A stretch of DNA of 64,000 bases from Nostoc parmelioides FACHB-3921 (GTDB lineage: Bacteria > Cyanobacteriota > Cyanobacteriia > Cyanobacteriales > Nostocaceae): NCBI RefSeq assembly GCF_014696625.1, contig NZ_JACJQL010000001.1, forward strand, positions 62,001 to 126,000, in the 5' to 3' direction. The notes under the pieces were generated by a model that saw nothing but the letters and a program-made list of their open reading frames with translations, had not been told where the DNA came from and did no database searches. Positions 34,743 to 42,164 of the stretch are shown piece after piece. Both the position numbers and the translations under genes were made by a program. Position 1 is the first letter of the stretch. Every line of letters starts with the position of its first letter.

Positions 34743-35006
34743 CTACCTTAATTCAACATCTTTCTCAAAAACAAAAACAGAATCATCTATGGTTTTTTTG
34801 TATTGAAAACCATAATCTAACAAAGCTTGCTTTAAATTTTGCAAATCTGGTTCTTTGAGTAAATCCTTCTGGGATTCTATCTCAATAGCGTTATGATTTA
34901 CTTGAAAATGGAAATGCTGTTTAAATTCCTGATAGTCCCAATTTAATTTTCTCGCTGCATTTAACTCGATAGCAGCCAATGTGTTATCAAATTTCTGCGT
35001 AACCAT
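34743..35006 (-). CDS. hypothetical protein, 87 residues
   Basis: A soluble protein with an N-terminal helix (FDNTLAAIELNAARKLNWDY), the segment FKQHFHFQVNHNAIEIESQK and a C-terminal FQYKKTIDDSVFVFEKDVEL. Even amino-acid use and good codon phasing support a real gene, but I know no family. It is convergent with the preceding small gene. Confidence 0.55.
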   Translation of the reverse strand: MVTQKFDNTLAAIELNAARKLNWDYQEFKQHFHFQVNHNAIEIESQKDLLKEPDLQNLKQALLDYGFQYKKTIDDSVFVFEKDVELR

Positions 35007-35236
35007 AACTTAAATGCTCACTTTATCTTCACCACATTTTAACAATCCAAATAAAGAAAATCACTAACATAAAATATTTATAAATAATCAAGGGCAAAAA
35101 TAATTCACTTTACATTAAAAAAATCAACCTTTTGGTTAAGGTCATCAAGGAAGTGATGAAGTAATATTTTATAGTAAACAATATAGATAGTACTGTGTTA
35201 CCTTAGTAATACTTGCAAGACAAGGCATTGAAAATT

Positions 35237-35250
35237 AGGAGGAAGCGATT
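35237..35250 (+). promoter_or_regulatory. infC: ribosome site and AUU start of infC
   Basis: AGGAGG, five bases, then ATT. The strong Shine-Dalgarno sequence with a start codon that IF-3 itself discriminates against is the classical infC feedback arrangement (known in E. coli; inferred here). Confidence 0.8.
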
Positions 35251-35739
35251 ATCGTAGTCCAAAAGCAGCTGATTAATTCCCAAATCAAGTCACCCCAGGT
35301 ATTCTTGATTGACCATGAGAATAATAATCGTGGTTTAATCGATACCTACGAAGCTCTACAGTTAGCCCAGAGTGTAGAGCTTGACCTAGTTGTAGTTTCG
35401 CAAAGCAAAGACACTCCAGTAGCGAAAATTCTTAACTACGGTAAGCTACAGTATCAGAAGAAAAAACGCCAGGGTCAAAGTGCTAGACCCACAGTCAAAG
35501 AAGTCCGATTTCGCCCTAATGTTGGTGCGGCTGACTATAATTTACGTATTGAGCAAGCGCTTCAGTGGTTGAGTAAAGGTGATTCCGTTAAATTTGCTAT
35601 TCGTTTACGGGGTCGAGAAAATCAATATCGAGAACAAGCAGGACTAATGCTAGAACGCATTGTGACTGATCTGAGTCAAGTAGGAAAAGTCCAGTCACTT
35701 GATAAACGCTCGCTCATTGTTCAAATTATGCCCGCTTAA
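35248..35739 (+). CDS. infC: translation initiation factor IF-3, AUU start
   Basis: A 163-residue IF-3 that binds the 30S subunit, discriminates the initiator tRNA and blocks subunit joining. The N-domain LINSQIKSPQVFLIDHENNN with RGLIDTYEALQLAQS and the C-domain KEVRFRPNVGAADYNLRIEQ with FAIRLRGRENQYREQA are typical. The N-domain begins before any ATG, GTG or TTG: an in-frame stop TAG is at 35236-35238, AGGAGG at 35237-35242, and ATT at 35248. AUU initiation is the known autoregulatory device of infC. Starting at TTG 35305 would delete the conserved N-terminal motif. Confidence 0.9.
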   Translation: MIVVQKQLINSQIKSPQVFLIDHENNNRGLIDTYEALQLAQSVELDLVVVSQSKDTPVAKILNYGKLQYQKKKRQGQSARPTVKEVRFRPNVGAADYNLRIEQALQWLSKGDSVKFAIRLRGRENQYREQAGLMLERIVTDLSQVGKVQSLDKRSLIVQIMPA

Positions 35740-35755
35740 AGCTTAAAATACTCTC

Positions 35756-35785
35756 AGCGCTCTATGCAACCAAGTATAGAGCGCT
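35756..35785 (+). terminator. hairpin after infC
   Basis: AGCGCTCTAT and ATAGAGCGCT form a perfect 10-bp stem with a 10-base loop, 17 bp after the infC stop codon. The downstream sequence is AATTGTTC, so no strong T tract. Confidence 0.6.
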
Positions 35786-36062
35786 AATTGTTCATTTCAT
35801 GAGAGTATATCTATTAAGAGATAGGAATCTTGTAATTAGCATGAATGAAATGATTACACAAGAACTAAAAGGAGCATTTTTCTTTTAATATCTTGTAATG
35901 TCTGTATTGCAAAATTTTCCCTAGTAAGGCACCAAGAACTGATAAGAAGGTTCTTGATCAGGTATCTGCGGTGAACAACTAACTGTATCAACACAGAACC
36001 AATCATAACTTTTATCTTCTTCTGTTTACAAAAATTTTAGTTTGATACTGGAAATAAAATTA
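35786..36062. other. upstream region of thioredoxin
   Basis: Non-coding DNA between infC's hairpin and the thioredoxin gene; a promoter is expected, and no motif stands out. Confidence 0.4.
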
Positions 36063-36389
36063 ATGACCACTGATACAGTTACTTACGTTCAAGAAAATGA
36101 ATTTGATGCCGTTTTAAGTGAAGATAAAGTCGTTGTTGTTGACTTTACTGCTACTTGGTGTGGCCCATGTCGTCTTGTCAGTCCATTAATGGATCAACTT
36201 GCTGATGAGTACAAAGGCCGTGTGAAAGTGGTTAAGGTAGACGTAGACAACAATAAACCTCTCTTCAAAAGGTTTGGACTCCGCAGTATTCCAGCAGTGT
36301 TAATTTTTAAAGATGGTGAGTTAACAGAAAAGATTGTGGGAGTTTCCCCTTATGAGCAGTTTAGTGCAGCTGTGGAAAAGCTTGTTTAA
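36063..36389 (+). CDS. thioredoxin
   Basis: A 108-residue thioredoxin that reduces protein disulphides in the cytosol with electrons from ferredoxin- or NADPH-thioredoxin reductase. Active-site WCGPC is at residues 32-36, the buried Asp27 precedes it and the cis-Pro is in LRSIPAVLIF. I start at ATG 36063; the frame reaches back seven residues to a TTG-type codon. It ends 127 bp before a strong terminator and appears monocistronic. Confidence 0.96.
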   Translation: MTTDTVTYVQENEFDAVLSEDKVVVVDFTATWCGPCRLVSPLMDQLADEYKGRVKVVKVDVDNNKPLFKRFGLRSIPAVLIFKDGELTEKIVGVSPYEQFSAAVEKLV

Positions 36390-36516
36390 CTTGTTTTTGC
36401 GTATTGGTGAAACAAGTGCTGTGGTGCGGACTAGGTACTGTTAAAATCGTTATATTATTGTTGCAGTGAGCAACGATTATTAATGAATTTTAATGTTGAC
36501 AAAAAAATATTAATAC

Positions 36517-36548
36517 AGACAGAATGTTAAGATATTCTGTCTTTTTTA
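36517..36548 (+). terminator. rho-independent terminator after thioredoxin
   Basis: AGACAGAAT and ATTCTGTCT form a 9-bp perfect stem with an 8-base loop followed by TTTTT. Confidence 0.8.
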
Positions 36549-36624
36549 TCGAAAATTTGAGTTATCCCTTGAGCCTTTGTTGGGTTTGACGATCGCCTAC
36601 GGTGAGCGATCGCCATTTATCTGT

Positions 36625-36981
36625 CTAGTTGGCAGAAACCTTGTCGCCTTCTTGGATACTGCTGACACAAAAGTTAATATGAGAGCGAATAGCCTGCTCA
36701 TAAACCACAGTTTGCTTGGTACGTACTCCTATAGGCTGGTATACTAGCTTGATTTCGGGAAATTCGCACCAATACATCAGAAAAATATCTTTTGCCGGAG
36801 TAATAATCTCGTAATTATTCTCTTGCTTTTTCTTTTTCAGCTTGCAATTATTTAATTGTAACTTCTGTCTAAATAGTTTTTCAAATTCGGGAATTACATT
36901 TGAAGTAGTTTCCATACTGTATACACGTTGAAACGCGTTATTAGGGCGAACTTTATCTGTTGATAGTACTAAGTATGACAT
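36625..36981 (-). CDS. hypothetical protein, 118 residues
   Basis: A soluble protein with an N-terminal beta segment (MSYLVLSTDKVRPNNAFQRV), a basic helix LRQKLQL... with KLKKKKQ, and a C-terminal IRSHINFCVSSIQEGD. The first residues faintly resemble small phycobilisome core-linker (CpcD-like) domains, with SYLVLS near the start, but the rest does not allow a call. Alone on the minus strand. Confidence 0.5.
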   Translation of the reverse strand: MSYLVLSTDKVRPNNAFQRVYSMETTSNVIPEFEKLFRQKLQLNNCKLKKKKQENNYEIITPAKDIFLMYWCEFPEIKLVYQPIGVRTKQTVVYEQAIRSHINFCVSSIQEGDKVSAN

Positions 36982-37840
36982 CTTTAGCTACTTTAAATTA
37001 AAGCTAGTCATGTCAAATCTTGAGGTATTGAGCAATTTAGAACAACGATAGCACTTGCAGAGACGAAATATTTGTCAGAACTACCACGGCGATCGTTTCT
37101 AAATCTAGCAAAACAGTTACCATGACAACTTTCCTCGTAGTTTTGTCGCTGCAAACTCAGACTATTTAGTTGGTTTTATAGTCATCACTCATTACATGAT
37201 GAAAAACCTTACAAGCCACATTCCTTATTCCCCACAACTGTAACGTTCATTACCCCATTGATACTTGAGATTTTGATAATATCAGCTTGTGACTTGTATC
37301 ACCCTCTTAACGAAATAGGACTTACGCAATGAAAATCCTCGCTTTGGCAAGGTATGAGGTTTTTAAATGCCTATACCTCGTTTGGTGAGGCTCACCAGCC
37401 GACTATACCACCATACTCCTGAATGCTTGAGCTTTTCGTTGCTATTCGTAAGTCCGCAAGAAGCACCTGTTGGCTAGCGCAACTAATGTACATAGATGCT
37501 GATTGCTCATCAACTAGCAACATAAATTTTGAGATTAGGAGCAAGAATTCAAGCTGGGGTTGGGGAAAAGCGTCTTGTGGTAGGGTTGATATTCCAATAG
37601 CTTTAATTTTGCCAATACATTTACAAGATGTGATGAACTAGAGACTTGTATTGGTATCAGTATTTTCGTTAAGCTGGCAACCAAAGATGCAAAATTAATG
37701 TCTCAATTGCTTATAAGCGTATTTTGACGATGTAGTCAAGAGTAAAGGGAAAAAATTAGTAGTCAAGAACTTATGATTATTAACTTCCCAGAACAGATTG
37801 ACCTATTTTCGACCTCGTATCCCACTTGAATAAGATAAAA
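36982..37840. other. intergenic region upstream of accD
   Basis: 859 bp with a foldback element (37318-37455) and otherwise no supported gene. A 72-codon frame at 37423-37641 overlaps the element and looks like chance. The accD promoter should lie in the last 200 bp. Confidence 0.55.
37318..37455. repeat. MITE-like element, GGACTTACG ends
   Basis: The 9-bp perfect inverted termini GGACTTACG and CGTAAGTCC enclose 120 bp with internal inverted words (AGGTATGAGG / CCTATACCTC). Similar end words occur at 12228 and 47870, suggesting other, incomplete copies. Confidence 0.7.
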
Positions 37841-38791
37841 ATGGCGAACAACGAAGAATCACGCGGTTTAAAGTCTCTATTTGATTGGTTCGCAAACCGA
37901 CGTAAAGCGGGTGCAACCAACCCCGAACGCCAAGAACGCGAAATTGCCGATGGGCTATGGCACAAGTGTTCTAAATGTGGTGTATTGACATATACTAAAG
38001 ACCTAAGAGCTAATCAAATGGTCTGTGTTGAATGTGGACATCATAATCGGGTAGATAGTGATGAGCGCATCCGCCAACTGATAGATCAGAATACCTGGAG
38101 GCCGATGGATGAAAATCTGCGGGCTACCGATCCATTGCAGTTCCGCGATCGCAAAGCCTATAGCGATCGCCTCCGGGAAATGGAAGACAAACTCGGCCTA
38201 TTAGACGCAGTTAAAACTGGTTTGGGGCAAATCAACAGTTTACCTGTTGCTTTAGCTGTGATGGATTTCCGCTTCATGGGCGGTAGTATGGGTTCCGTTG
38301 TCGGCGAAAAAATTACCCGCCTGATTGAACAAGCCACCCAACGACGTTACCCAGTAGTCATCATCTGCACCTCTGGGGGAGCGAGAATGCAGGAAGGAAT
38401 GCTTTCTCTGATGCAGATGGCTAAAATTTCCGCCGCTTTAGAACGCCACCGCGACGCGAGATTACTTTATATCCCCGTATTAACAAATCCCACCACTGGC
38501 GGCGTAACGGCTAGTTTCGCCATGTTAGGAGACATTATTTTGGCAGAACCAAAAGCCACAATTGGTTTTGCAGGTCGCAGAGTTATTGAGCAAACCCTCC
38601 GAGAAAAACTGCCAGACGACTTTCAAACAGCAGAAGACTTGCTCAAGCACGGCTTTGTCGATGACATTGTACCTCGTACCCAGTTAAAAAACACCTTATC
38701 TCAACTAATTGCCCTACACCAACCCGTCCCTACAACCCCCCCTATGGTGCTGTGGGAGACGATGAGTCTTAGTTCCACAGCTGCTGAATAA
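37841..38791 (+). CDS. accD: acetyl-CoA carboxylase carboxyltransferase subunit beta
   Basis: A 316-residue beta subunit of the carboxyltransferase that moves CO2 from biotin to acetyl-CoA in fatty-acid synthesis, with AccA as partner. The N-terminal zinc ribbon has the four Cys in WHKCSKCG and MVCVECGHH; then the crotonase-like core with [29 protein letters not shown] and [13 protein letters not shown] 37841 is used instead of the in-frame TTG 37826. Next gene is convergent. Confidence 0.97.
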   Translation: MANNEESRGLKSLFDWFANRRKAGATNPERQEREIADGLWHKCSKCGVLTYTKDLRANQMVCVECGHHNRVDSDERIRQLIDQNTWRPMDENLRATDPLQFRDRKAYSDRLREMEDKLGLLDAVKTGLGQINSLPVALAVMDFRFMGGSMGSVVGEKITRLIEQATQRRYPVVIICTSGGARMQEGMLSLMQMAKISAALERHRDARLLYIPVLTNPTTGGVTASFAMLGDIILAEPKATIGFAGRRVIEQTLREKLPDDFQTAEDLLKHGFVDDIVPRTQLKNTLSQLIALHQPVPTTPPMVLWETMSLSSTAAE

Positions 38792-38792
38792 A

Positions 38793-38872
38793 TGGGAGTG
38801 GGGAGTTTCGACTGTTAATTGTTGAGTAGGAAATAATTACTTCCTTTATCTCCCCAGTCTCCACTCCCCATC
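38793..38872. terminator. inverted repeat between convergent accD and MFS genes
   Basis: GGGAGTGGGGAG (38794-38805) pairs with CTCCACTCCCC (38859-38870) over a loop of about 55 bases. It lies between the two stop codons and could terminate both. Confidence 0.35.
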
Positions 38873-40283
38873 ACTTCCCCGGTTCTTGGATAAAAAACAA
38901 GGGAATTAACGCTAACAGGCGCAATGCAGTAGATAGAACAAAAACTGCCAATAAACCTCCATATTGGGTGAATTGGGCGATAAAACTACCTATAGTTGTG
39001 CCTACAGCACCACTGACACCAGCGACAGCAGAGGCGATCGCAAAATAAATTGACTGATTCCTTAAGGGTGCAATCCCTAGCTGTATATTGTTATTACATA
39101 AATCAATAGCTGCCGCAGTTCCGCCCAATAAAATATGTAATAAAGGCAACCATAGCCAAATATCTAAAGTGTTAATACCAATTCCTAGCCACAATAATGG
39201 TGTCAGCGCTACTAAAATTCCTATATAAATTAAAATACGTCGATTCCCGATTTTATCTGCTAACTTGCCCCATAACATTAACATCAGCAAATTAGCTGCC
39301 GCTAGAAAACTGCCATAAATTGTCACCCAACTCACATCTAGATTTAATGTGTCTAGCAGATAAAAATTAAAAAACGGGGCGCTAATATTTACAGCTAACA
39401 TCCACAGACCAAAATAAACCAGAAACATCAGGAAATTTGAGTTTTTCCAAATGGTAATAGACTCAGTTTCTGGTGGAATAATTGTCAGATGTAAGGTGGA
39501 TGCAGATGTATCACTAACTTTATTATTTTGAGGATATTGGACAACCTCATTTTGTAATTGTGGATTCACATCTATTTTGAAGTATTGGCACCCCAAACTC
39601 AAAAACCCAAACAAGATACTAATTAAAAGTACTACGCCATAACCTTGGATAGTTCCACCATACCAGTGAGAGACAAGCAACCCAGCTAAGGGTACACAAA
39701 TCAAGTTAGTCAAGCTAGCTGCGCTATTACGTAACCCAAAATACCTACCTCGTAAACGCCGAGGAACGATCATTGCTAGCCAACTTAACCAAGAAGCACT
39801 CCCTAATCCTCCCAATAAATTTGTGATTAATAGAATTGATAACGTCAATATTTCTAATTGTTGAGCATCGACACTTCCCTTGGTGAATAAAATTATCCCG
39901 ATCAATAAAATCAGCCATGAAAACCTCGCCGTGCCATAAATCAACATAGAATATCGACAACGGCTGGTGGTACGCTCAGATAAGTAAGCTCCCAATGGCT
40001 GAATTAGATTGACCAACATGGGAATTGAAGACAACATCCCGAACACAATGGGACTAGCATCTAACTCTACTAAGAAATTACTCAGCAAAATCCCACCAGT
40101 ACCCAAAGAATAAACTGTTGCAAATACAGAATCGACAGTTGATGCTTTTAAACTAGTGCGAATTACATCCTTAGGAATGCGAATACTAGATTGATTAGCT
40201 AGCGTGAGTGTTGTCTCTGGTGGAGTAATCTGGAGGATTTCCGAATTTAGAGAAGTAGCCGTTTCAATTGGGACAGAATCCAT
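38871..40283 (-). CDS. MFS transporter
   Basis: A 470-residue membrane protein with about 12 hydrophobic spans starting around residue 60, after a hydrophilic N-terminus (TSLNSEILQITPPETTLT). A central cytosolic loop around residues 235-275 divides the two halves. MFS loop features include LIQPLGAYLSERTTSRCRYS after span 2 and LWGKLADKIGNRRILIYIG after span 8. Substrate cannot be named. It is convergent with accD. Confidence 0.88.
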   Translation of the reverse strand: MDSVPIETATSLNSEILQITPPETTLTLANQSSIRIPKDVIRTSLKASTVDSVFATVYSLGTGGILLSNFLVELDASPIVFGMLSSIPMLVNLIQPLGAYLSERTTSRCRYSMLIYGTARFSWLILLIGIILFTKGSVDAQQLEILTLSILLITNLLGGLGSASWLSWLAMIVPRRLRGRYFGLRNSAASLTNLICVPLAGLLVSHWYGGTIQGYGVVLLISILFGFLSLGCQYFKIDVNPQLQNEVVQYPQNNKVSDTSASTLHLTIIPPETESITIWKNSNFLMFLVYFGLWMLAVNISAPFFNFYLLDTLNLDVSWVTIYGSFLAAANLLMLMLWGKLADKIGNRRILIYIGILVALTPLLWLGIGINTLDIWLWLPLLHILLGGTAAAIDLCNNNIQLGIAPLRNQSIYFAIASAVAGVSGAVGTTIGSFIAQFTQYGGLLAVFVLSTALRLLALIPLFFIQEPGK

Positions 40284-40708
40284 AATTAAATGAGTGATTT
40301 ACCCTGCTACGAACAGGTAAGGGGTGTTTTACTGAGTCCACACGTATCTTTACTTACATTGTTGTGTACTAACATGACCCTAAAGTAATAACCATAAGAA
40401 TTCATAAGGTGATATGCACCTAAATCAAATACTCTTGCGTCAGGGCTGTCCATAGTCAAGAGTCCAGATTTAAAGGCTAGCTTAGACTCTGGACTGTGGA
40501 CTTTTGACAACCTGAGTGCGAAATATACAATTTAAATGCGTAACAGCTTACTTTGGTTGTATATTGCTCTTTTCCTGTATCTCGTAAAAAACAATTTATA
40601 CATTATTGAGATGTAGAAACAGGGTGAATAATGACTCAATGTTAGATTTGTCTAGGTTTAGGGAACAATGCTGTTTATGCTTGCAATTCCTTGGCTGAAG
40701 ATAACGGC
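40284..40708. other. divergent intergenic region
   Basis: Between the MFS gene (-) and the EnvC-like gene (+). It contains an inverted, partly tandem patch of AGTCCAGA/TCTGGACT words (40455-40505) and an end resembling the 115-bp dispersed repeat (GCGTAACAGCTTAC at 40537-40551). A 14-codon frame (40668-40712) overlaps the EnvC-like start in ATGA. No other gene. Confidence 0.5.
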
Positions 40709-41911
40709 ATGAAAGCGCCAATTGTCCAACAAAAAAGATTTTGGAAATTATGTATTGTATTGTGCTGTGTTTTGTGCGTATTTTTAGTATTACTACCAGT
40801 ATTTGCTAATAATTCCTCTTCCATTGATACCTTAAAACAGCAGCAGCAACAAATTCAACAAGAAAGGCAAAATGTTTTACAAGAACGCGATCGCCTCACT
40901 AATCTCCAACAAGCAGCGCAAAACCGCCTGACTGGTATTGCTAACAATTTGCAAACCACCAACAGTCAAATTAAAGATAGTGAATTGCGATTACAACAGG
41001 CTAGCCAGCGTCTCCAGCAGCTAGAGGCCAAATTAGCTGTGACAGAACGTGCTTATGAAGAACGTCAAGTTGCCACAGTAGCACGATTGCGATATCTTCA
41101 GCGATCGCCTCTCAGTCAGGGATGGGCTGTTTTATTGCAAAGCAGAGATATCAGTGATTTTTTCAGTCGTCGTCATCAGTTGAAGTTAGTTTATCAGGCA
41201 GACCAGCAAATTTTAGCGAAACTCAGCACCCAAGCCAACTTGATTAATCAGCAGAAAACGGAATTAGAGGAGCAAAAAAACGAAGTTGCTTTGATTAGGG
41301 AACAACTATTGACACAAAAATCTGATTATCAAGCTCAAGCCCAATCTCAGTCAGAATTAATACAACGCTTAAGTAGCGATCGCCTCGCCCTAGAAGCCGC
41401 ACAAAATCAACTAGAGAGAGATTCTAAAAACCTGGAAGGGTTAATCCAACAAAAGGTAGCCGAAGCCAAAGCCAGAGAAGAAGCGCAAGCAAAAACCAAC
41501 AGCCGGACAAATATCTTGATCAAAGGAACAGGACTATTTGCCTTTCCTAGTAATGCACCTACAAGTAGCCCCTTCGGTTGGCGGGTACACCCCATTCTCG
41601 GCTATCGCAGGTTTCACGCCGGGTTAGATTTTGCCGCTAGTTATGGCAGTACAATCAGGGCAGCCGATTCGGGAACAGTGATTTTTGCTGGCTGGTATGG
41701 CGGTTATGGTAGAACTGTGATTATTAATCACGGCGGTGGTATCACAACACTGTATGGACACGCCAGTGAATTATATGTTGCCGAGGGGCAAACAGTACAA
41801 CGAGGACAGGCGATCGCGGCTGTTGGTTCTACAGGCTTATCTACTGGGCCACATCTGCATTTTGAAGTCCGCCGCAATGGTACACCAGTCAACCCGGCAG
41901 ATTATCTTTAG
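40709..41911 (+). CDS. EnvC-like murein hydrolase activator (M23/LytM domain)
   Basis: A 400-residue protein: N-terminal membrane anchor or signal (about residues 12-34), a long coiled coil (about 40-260) built of Gln/Glu-rich heptads, and a C-terminal LytM domain with SSPFGWRVHPILG, RFHAGLDFAASYG, LYGHASELYV and GLSTGPHLHFEVR. The four zinc ligands (two His and Asp in HxxxD, HLH) look intact, so it may be an active endopeptidase, unlike EnvC itself. Role: septal peptidoglycan splitting or amidase activation. ATG 40709 replaces the TTG at 40691. Confidence 0.93.
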   Translation: MKAPIVQQKRFWKLCIVLCCVLCVFLVLLPVFANNSSSIDTLKQQQQQIQQERQNVLQERDRLTNLQQAAQNRLTGIANNLQTTNSQIKDSELRLQQASQRLQQLEAKLAVTERAYEERQVATVARLRYLQRSPLSQGWAVLLQSRDISDFFSRRHQLKLVYQADQQILAKLSTQANLINQQKTELEEQKNEVALIREQLLTQKSDYQAQAQSQSELIQRLSSDRLALEAAQNQLERDSKNLEGLIQQKVAEAKAREEAQAKTNSRTNILIKGTGLFAFPSNAPTSSPFGWRVHPILGYRRFHAGLDFAASYGSTIRAADSGTVIFAGWYGGYGRTVIINHGGGITTLYGHASELYVAEGQTVQRGQAIAAVGSTGLSTGPHLHFEVRRNGTPVNPADYL

Positions 41912-41930
41912 CCCAAAATATTCTGGAGTA

Positions 41931-41939
41931 TGATATAAT
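41931..41939 (+). promoter_or_regulatory. extended -10 promoter of tRNA-Arg
   Basis: TGATATAAT: a TG dinucleotide one base before a perfect TATAAT, 13 bases ahead of the tRNA 5' end. No good -35 box, as usual with extended -10 promoters. Confidence 0.6.
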
Positions 41940-41952
41940 CGGCCAGTAAGAA

Positions 41953-42025
41953 GGGCGCGTGGCTCAGTGGATAGAGCAACAGATTCCGGTTCTGTGGGTC
42001 GGGGGTTCAAATCCCTCCGCGCTCG
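41953..42025 (+). tRNA. tRNA-Arg (anticodon CCG)
   Basis: A 73-nt cloverleaf. Acceptor stem GGGCGCG pairs with CGCGCTC (one G-U pair), the discriminator is G, the D arm is GCTCAGTGGATAGAGC, the anticodon stem ACAGA/TCTGT encloses TTCCGGT with anticodon CCG at 41986-41988, and the T arm GGGGGTTCAAATCCCTC is standard. CCA is not encoded. It reads the rare CGG codon. A T-run follows immediately. Confidence 0.96.
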
Positions 42026-42068
42026 TTTTTTTGTACATTAACTAATTATTTGTCTGTGTTGACAGACT

Positions 42069-42146
42069 CATATTTGTATTTGGTAATTGGTAACGGGTAA
42101 TGGCTAATTGTAAAAATCAATTACCAATTAGCTATTACCCATTACC
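42069..42146. repeat. inverted repeat of TAATTGGTAA words
   Basis: GGTAATTGGTAACGGGTAATGG and a complementary run TAATTGTAAAAATCAATTA...CCCATTACC form an imperfect hairpin between the tRNA and the downstream convergent gene. A similar array lies at 49611-49680. Confidence 0.5.
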
Positions 42147-42164
42147 GCCCATATTATCAACTAT

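Noticed and set aside
37423..37641. 72-codon frame on the plus strand
   Set aside because: It overlaps the inverted end of a foldback element and its composition looks random.
40668..40712. 14-codon frame overlapping the EnvC-like start in ATGA
   Set aside because: No ribosome site of its own and very short; the overlap may be chance.
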